Below, one piece after another: positions 60,829-64,000 of a stretch of 64,000 nucleotides of DNA; positions within the stretch are counted from its first letter, which is position 1, and each line of letters opens with the position of its first letter. The position numbers were made by a program, and so were the translations under genes. The stretch is from Dongibacter bovis (GTDB lineage Bacteria; Bacillota; Negativicutes; Selenomonadales; Selenomonadaceae), in assembly GCA_902763085.1 (NCBI GenBank), contig CACWQW010000001.1, forward strand, positions 21,998 to 85,997, in the 5' to 3' direction. Under the pieces are notes generated by a model, which saw only the letters and a list, made by a program, of their open reading frames with translations, was not told the origin of the DNA and made no database searches.

Positions 60829-60859
60829 TTAGTATAGGTACTAAATTGGTATGTGTCAA
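60829..60859 (-). promoter_or_regulatory. Carboxyltransferase promoter with FapR-box-like palindrome
   Basis: On the minus strand TTGACA (60859-60854), 17 bp, TATACT (60836-60831). The -10 lies inside TTAGTACCTATACTAA (60844-60829), arms TTAGTA/TACTAA around CCTA, one base shorter than the FapR consensus as I recall it. The position would block RNA polymerase. Confidence 0.7.
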
Positions 60860-60864
60860 TAAAA

Positions 60865-60929
60865 AAACTTTTCCTCGATTGTAAAAAACGATATGGAAAA
60901 AGAGCAAATAAGTTAATATCTTCACTTTG
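60865..60929. other. AT-rich intergenic spacer
   Basis: The 403-bp gap between the divergent carboxyltransferase and etfB genes is markedly richer in A and T than its surroundings. Besides the two promoters I see no gene: an in-frame plus-strand stretch at 60853-61083 lacks a ribosome binding site and overlaps the etfB promoter. The part after the etf promoter is a leader of about 130 nt. Confidence 0.6.
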
Positions 60930-60958
60930 TAGACAAATCGGAGAAAATTTTATACAAT
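60930..60958 (+). promoter_or_regulatory. Promoter of etfB-etfA-lctD
   Basis: TAGACA (60930-60935), 17 bp, TACAAT (60953-60958). It leaves a leader of about 130 nt before etfB, with a small GC hairpin (GCCGC-AGC-GCGGC) near 61041. Confidence 0.7.
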
Positions 60959-61095
60959 ACGAATCAGTAAAAAACACACTACAACAAGCAGTAAAAATGA
61001 AAGCTAATAATAAAAGTGACGTAGGAAAAGGAAGATTCGCCGCAGCGCGGCAACGCGGAATGTTTCCTGATGGCACAAAGTAGGAGGGACGATTT

Positions 61096-61845
61096 ATGGA
61101 AATTCTTGTTTGCATCAAGCAGGTACCTGGCTCGAACAAGGTTGAGGTCGATCCGGTGACGGGTGTGCTGAAGCGCGATGGCGCGGACAGCAAGATGAAT
61201 CCTTACGATCTTTATGCGCTCGAGGTCGGCATGGAGCTCAAGGAGCAGTACGGCGGCCGGCTCTATGAGGCGTTCTCGATGGGTGCGGACGAGGGCGCGC
61301 TCGTTACGGATCGGAAGTTCGGCGGCGCTGATGTGCTCGCGACGAGCTACACGCTCTCGCAGGGCATTCGCCGCCTGGGCAAGTTCGACCTCATCCTCTG
61401 CGGCTTGCAGACGACGGATGGCGATACAGCGCAGGTCGGACCGGAGGTATCCGAGATGCTCGGGATTCCCTGCGTCTGCAACGTAAATGCCATTGGCGCG
61501 GTCAAGGCGGGCGGCATCACTGTGACGATGGAGATGTCGGAGGACATCGAGGAGCTCGATGTTTCCTTCCCGTGCCTGCTGACGGTTCAGAAGGACATCA
61601 TGCAGCCGCGGCTTCCTTCCTATAAGCTCAAGCAGGCGACGAAAGATCGCAAGATCACCGTCTATACATTTCAGGACATGGAGGATCAGGACGAGCACCA
61701 TTACGGGCTGAACGGCTCGGCAACGCAGGTGCAGCGTATTTTTCCGCCGACGTCGGACAAGGAACAGAGGACGATCGAAGGGACGAGCGCAGAGGCGGCA
61801 CAGCAGATGCTGGCTCTCTTGAAGCAGAAGAAATTCATCGCGTGA
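61096..61845 (+). CDS. etfB: Electron transfer flavoprotein beta subunit (LctB-like)
   Basis: A 249-residue EtfB. The N-terminal [59 protein letters not shown] and the [19 protein letters not shown] region are typical of the Clostridia-type bifurcating Etf group. Paired with the EtfA encoded 18 bp downstream and the FAD-linked lactate dehydrogenase gene, it fits an lctBCD-type complex. AGGAGGGA precedes ATG 61096. Confidence 0.93.
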   Translation: MEILVCIKQVPGSNKVEVDPVTGVLKRDGADSKMNPYDLYALEVGMELKEQYGGRLYEAFSMGADEGALVTDRKFGGADVLATSYTLSQGIRRLGKFDLILCGLQTTDGDTAQVGPEVSEMLGIPCVCNVNAIGAVKAGGITVTMEMSEDIEELDVSFPCLLTVQKDIMQPRLPSYKLKQATKDRKITVYTFQDMEDQDEHHYGLNGSATQVQRIFPPTSDKEQRTIEGTSAEAAQQMLALLKQKKFIA

Positions 61846-61863
61846 GAGCAGGGGGAGAGAACG

Positions 61864-63063
61864 ATGGCCAAATTAGTTGTTCATCAGGACAAAATTGATG
61901 ATGTGCAGAAATTGATTTCCATCTGCCCGTTCGGCGCGATGGTGGAACATAACGGCAAGGTAGAGGTGACGGCAGCATGCCGCATGTGCCGTCTCTGTGT
62001 CAAGAAGGGGCCGAAGGGCGCGATGGAGTACGTCGAGGACGAGCCAGTGCCGCAGGTCGACAAGAGCGCATGGCGCGGCATTGCCGTCTATGTCGATCAT
62101 GTCGAAGGGAACATCCATCCCGTGACGTTCGAGCTCCTCGGCAAGGCGCGGGAGCTTGCGGACAAGATTCATCATCCTGTTTACGCGCTCTTCCTCGGCA
62201 ATGAGATTGAGGAGCGGGCGGGGGAGCTTCTCCACTATGGGGCGGACAAGGTGTTTGTCTGCGACAAGGAGGAATTACAGGATTTCAGCATCGAGACGTA
62301 TACGACGGCGTTCGAGCAGTTCATCCATGATGTGAAGCCGACGGCCATCCTCGTCGGTGCGACGCCTGTGGGACGCCAGCTGGCACCGCGTGTCGCCGCG
62401 CGCTTCCGTACGGGCCTCACGGCAGACTGCACGATCCTCGACATGCACGAGAATACCGATCTCGTGCAGATCCGTCCGGCGTTCGGCGGCAACATCATGG
62501 CGGAGATCCTCACGCCGAACAGTCGCCCGCAGCTTGCGACCGTGCGTTACAAAGTCATGGATGCTCCGGAGCGCAGCGAGGATGCCAAGGGCGAAATCGT
62601 GCCGTTCGATGTGCCGACAGAGAAGCTCGGCAGCCGCGTCACGGTCATCGGCATGAAAAAGAAGCCGAAGGAAAAGAGCATCGAGATGGCGGATGTGCTC
62701 GTGGTCGCAGGGCGCGGCGTGAAGAAAAAGGAAGACCTCTCGCTGCTGCGGGAGCTTGCCGACGCCTTGGGCGGCGAACTCGCCTGCACGCGCCCCCTGG
62801 TTGAGGCGGGCTGGCTCGACGCAAAGCACCAGATCGGTCTCTCCGGGCGCACGGTTCGACCGAAACTCATCATTACCTGCGGCGTTTCCGGCGCGATCCA
62901 GTTCGTCGCGGGCATGGATCATTCCGATACCATTTTCGCCATCAATACAGACCCGAAAGCCTCGATTTTCAAGGCGGCGAATTATGCAGTCATCGGCGAT
63001 CTCTATGAAATCGTTCCGCAACTTCTGGCAGGAATCCGCGCGGGGAAAGGAAAAAGGGGATAA
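61864..63063 (+). CDS. etfA: Electron transfer flavoprotein alpha subunit with N-terminal ferredoxin-like domain (LctC-like)
   Basis: A 399-residue EtfA. The first 60 residues form a ferredoxin-like domain with Cys21 (ICPFGAM) and Cys39, Cys42, Cys45 (CRMCRLC). The position where a two-cluster ferredoxin has its next Cys is Gly49, so exactly four Cys remain, enough for one [4Fe-4S] cluster. The EtfA core follows ([19 protein letters not shown], and the C-terminal FAD site [58 protein letters not shown]). Electron-confurcating LctC/CarE proteins share this layout. GGGGGAGAG lies just before the ATG. Confidence 0.92.
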   Translation: MAKLVVHQDKIDDVQKLISICPFGAMVEHNGKVEVTAACRMCRLCVKKGPKGAMEYVEDEPVPQVDKSAWRGIAVYVDHVEGNIHPVTFELLGKARELADKIHHPVYALFLGNEIEERAGELLHYGADKVFVCDKEELQDFSIETYTTAFEQFIHDVKPTAILVGATPVGRQLAPRVAARFRTGLTADCTILDMHENTDLVQIRPAFGGNIMAEILTPNSRPQLATVRYKVMDAPERSEDAKGEIVPFDVPTEKLGSRVTVIGMKKKPKEKSIEMADVLVVAGRGVKKKEDLSLLRELADALGGELACTRPLVEAGWLDAKHQIGLSGRTVRPKLIITCGVSGAIQFVAGMDHSDTIFAINTDPKASIFKAANYAVIGDLYEIVPQLLAGIRAGKGKRG

Positions 63064-63065
63064 GT

Positions 63066-64000
63066 ATGTTTCAGAGAGTGACAGAAAACGACTACAAAGC
63101 GATTGCCGCCATCATTGGCGATGAGGAGCGGGTTCTTTTTGCAGAAACCATCCATGAGGAATACAGCCATGACGAGCTTTCGAACGAGCATATCTATCCT
63201 GACATCGTCGTGCGCGTCCAGTCCGCAGAGGAAGTCTCAAAGGTTATGGCCTATGCGTCCGAGCACCATATCGCTGTGACGCCGCGCGGCGCCGGCACGG
63301 GACTTGTCGGCGCGTCCGTGGCAGTCGAGCATGGCATCATGATCGATATGACGCTCATGAACCATATCCTTGAGCTCGATGAGGATAACCTGACGCTGAC
63401 GGTGGAGCCGGGTGTCCTGCTCATGGAGATCGCAGCATACGTAGAGGAGCGCGGCTTCCTCTATCCGCCGGATCCCGGTGAGAAATCGGCGACCATCGGC
63501 GGCAACATCAGCACGAACGCGGGCGGTATGCGCGCCGTGAAATACGGCGTCACGCGCGACTATGTCCGGGGACTCGAGGTCGTGCTTGCAGACGGCACGA
63601 TCCTGCATCTCGGCGGCAAGGTCGTTAAGAACAGCTCCGGCTATGACCTCAAGGATATGATCGTCGGCTCGGAGGGTACGCTCGCCATCGTAACGAAGGC
63701 CATCCTCAAGCTTATGCCGTTGCCGCGCAAGCGCGTGAGCCTGCTCATCCCGTTCCCCACGCTCGCGCAGGCCATCGGCACGGTGCCGCGCATCATCCGC
63801 TCCAAGGCCATCCCGACAGCCATCGAGTTCATGGAGCGCGATGTCATCCTCGACTCCGAACAGTATCTCGGCAGGAAGTTCCCGGACAACCAGGCGGATG
63901 CCTACCTGCTGCTGCAGTTCGACGGCAATACGATGGAGGAGATCGCCTCCTACTATGATGAGACGGCGCAGATCTGCCTCGAACAGGGCGCCATCGATAT
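63066..64000 (+). CDS. lctD: FAD-linked lactate dehydrogenase/glycolate oxidase subunit (LctD/GlcD-like), 3' end outside window
   Basis: The frame from ATG 63066 stays open to the window end (311 codons). It has the FAD-binding type 4 (PCMH) domain: [74 protein letters not shown] and [25 protein letters not shown]. This family oxidises D-2-hydroxy acids such as lactate or glycolate. Following etfB-etfA by 2 bp, it matches the lctBCD order of Acetobacterium woodii, where lactate oxidation is coupled to NAD through flavin-based electron confurcation. Substrate assignment is inference. Confidence 0.88.
   Translation, partial: MFQRVTENDYKAIAAIIGDEERVLFAETIHEEYSHDELSNEHIYPDIVVRVQSAEEVSKVMAYASEHHIAVTPRGAGTGLVGASVAVEHGIMIDMTLMNHILELDEDNLTLTVEPGVLLMEIAAYVEERGFLYPPDPGEKSATIGGNISTNAGGMRAVKYGVTRDYVRGLEVVLADGTILHLGGKVVKNSSGYDLKDMIVGSEGTLAIVTKAILKLMPLPRKRVSLLIPFPTLAQAIGTVPRIIRSKAIPTAIEFMERDVILDSEQYLGRKFPDNQADAYLLLQFDGNTMEEIASYYDETAQICLEQGAID

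Noticed and set aside
60853..61083. A 76-codon plus-strand frame in the AT-rich gap upstream of etfB
   Set aside because: No ribosome binding site, it spans the etfB promoter and leader, and the sequence is low-complexity Lys/Asn-rich with no family resemblance.

Overview
The window is a GC-rich bacterial chromosome segment that is almost fully coding. I infer a non-sporulating, probably diderm Bacillota of the class Negativicutes, with a Selenomonas or Mitsuokella-like relative as best guess. The support is indirect. Gene order is typical of Bacillota (ireB-ruvX-DUF1292-mltG-trmR-trhP, efp-asp23-amaP-nusB-xseAB-ispA-dxs-tlyA-nadK-argR-recN, scpAB, phoH-ybeY-era-recO). A T-box leader precedes pheST, GC is high, TTG starts are frequent, and there is a lactate/Etf module plus a stand-alone biotin-type carboxyltransferase. 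In spore formers several of these neighbourhoods carry sporulation genes (spoIIIA, spoIVB-spo0A, yqfCD); here all are absent.

Layout. 1-8666: end of a GH84 glycosidase, a MocR-type regulator, an orphan histidine kinase, an aminotransferase, a 518-residue protein of unknown function and an M20 amidohydrolase. 8683-12689: recG, dapB, asd. 12847-17044: ireB-ruvX-DUF1292, then mltG-trmR-trhP. 17109-19551: acyP-aroQ-pepP-efp. 19739-32280: a long co-directional run covering envelope stress proteins (asp23, amaP), transcription termination, exonuclease VII, isoprenoid synthesis, NAD kinase, ArgR, RecN and chromosome condensation (scpAB).

32394-37169 is the most accessory-looking part. It holds an exported protein with a RelA/SpoT-like nucleotidyltransferase domain. 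A separately promoted four-gene set follows: NYN nuclease fused to a ribbon-helix-helix tail, DUF3783 protein, membrane-anchored coiled coil, and exported gluzincin metalloprotease with a degenerate second copy of its own domain.

37170-46296: pheST behind a T-box leader that has been invaded by a 160-bp MITE-like element, then zapA, pncB, aroE, a 54-residue Cys-rich membrane peptide gene on the minus strand, holA and a sugar-nucleotide epimerase. 46400-48876: feoAB plus a 33-residue membrane peptide behind a Fur-like operator made of an 18-bp perfect inverted repeat. 49060-54471: an orphan zinc-type binding protein, then a minus-strand series (fba, a pseudouridine synthase, uraA, bioB). bioB has a BirA-type operator over its promoter. 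54683-59212: phoH-ybeY-era-DUF502-recO and two small membrane proteins. 59310-64000: a carboxyltransferase gene whose promoter carries a FapR-box-like palindrome, divergent from etfB-etfA-lctD, which resembles the electron-confurcating lactate dehydrogenase operon of Acetobacterium.

Two housekeeping genes, fba and recO, each appear to have lost about 60 bp internally with a frameshift. These are either real lesions or assembly errors. No rRNA, tRNA, CRISPR array, prophage or complete insertion sequence was seen.
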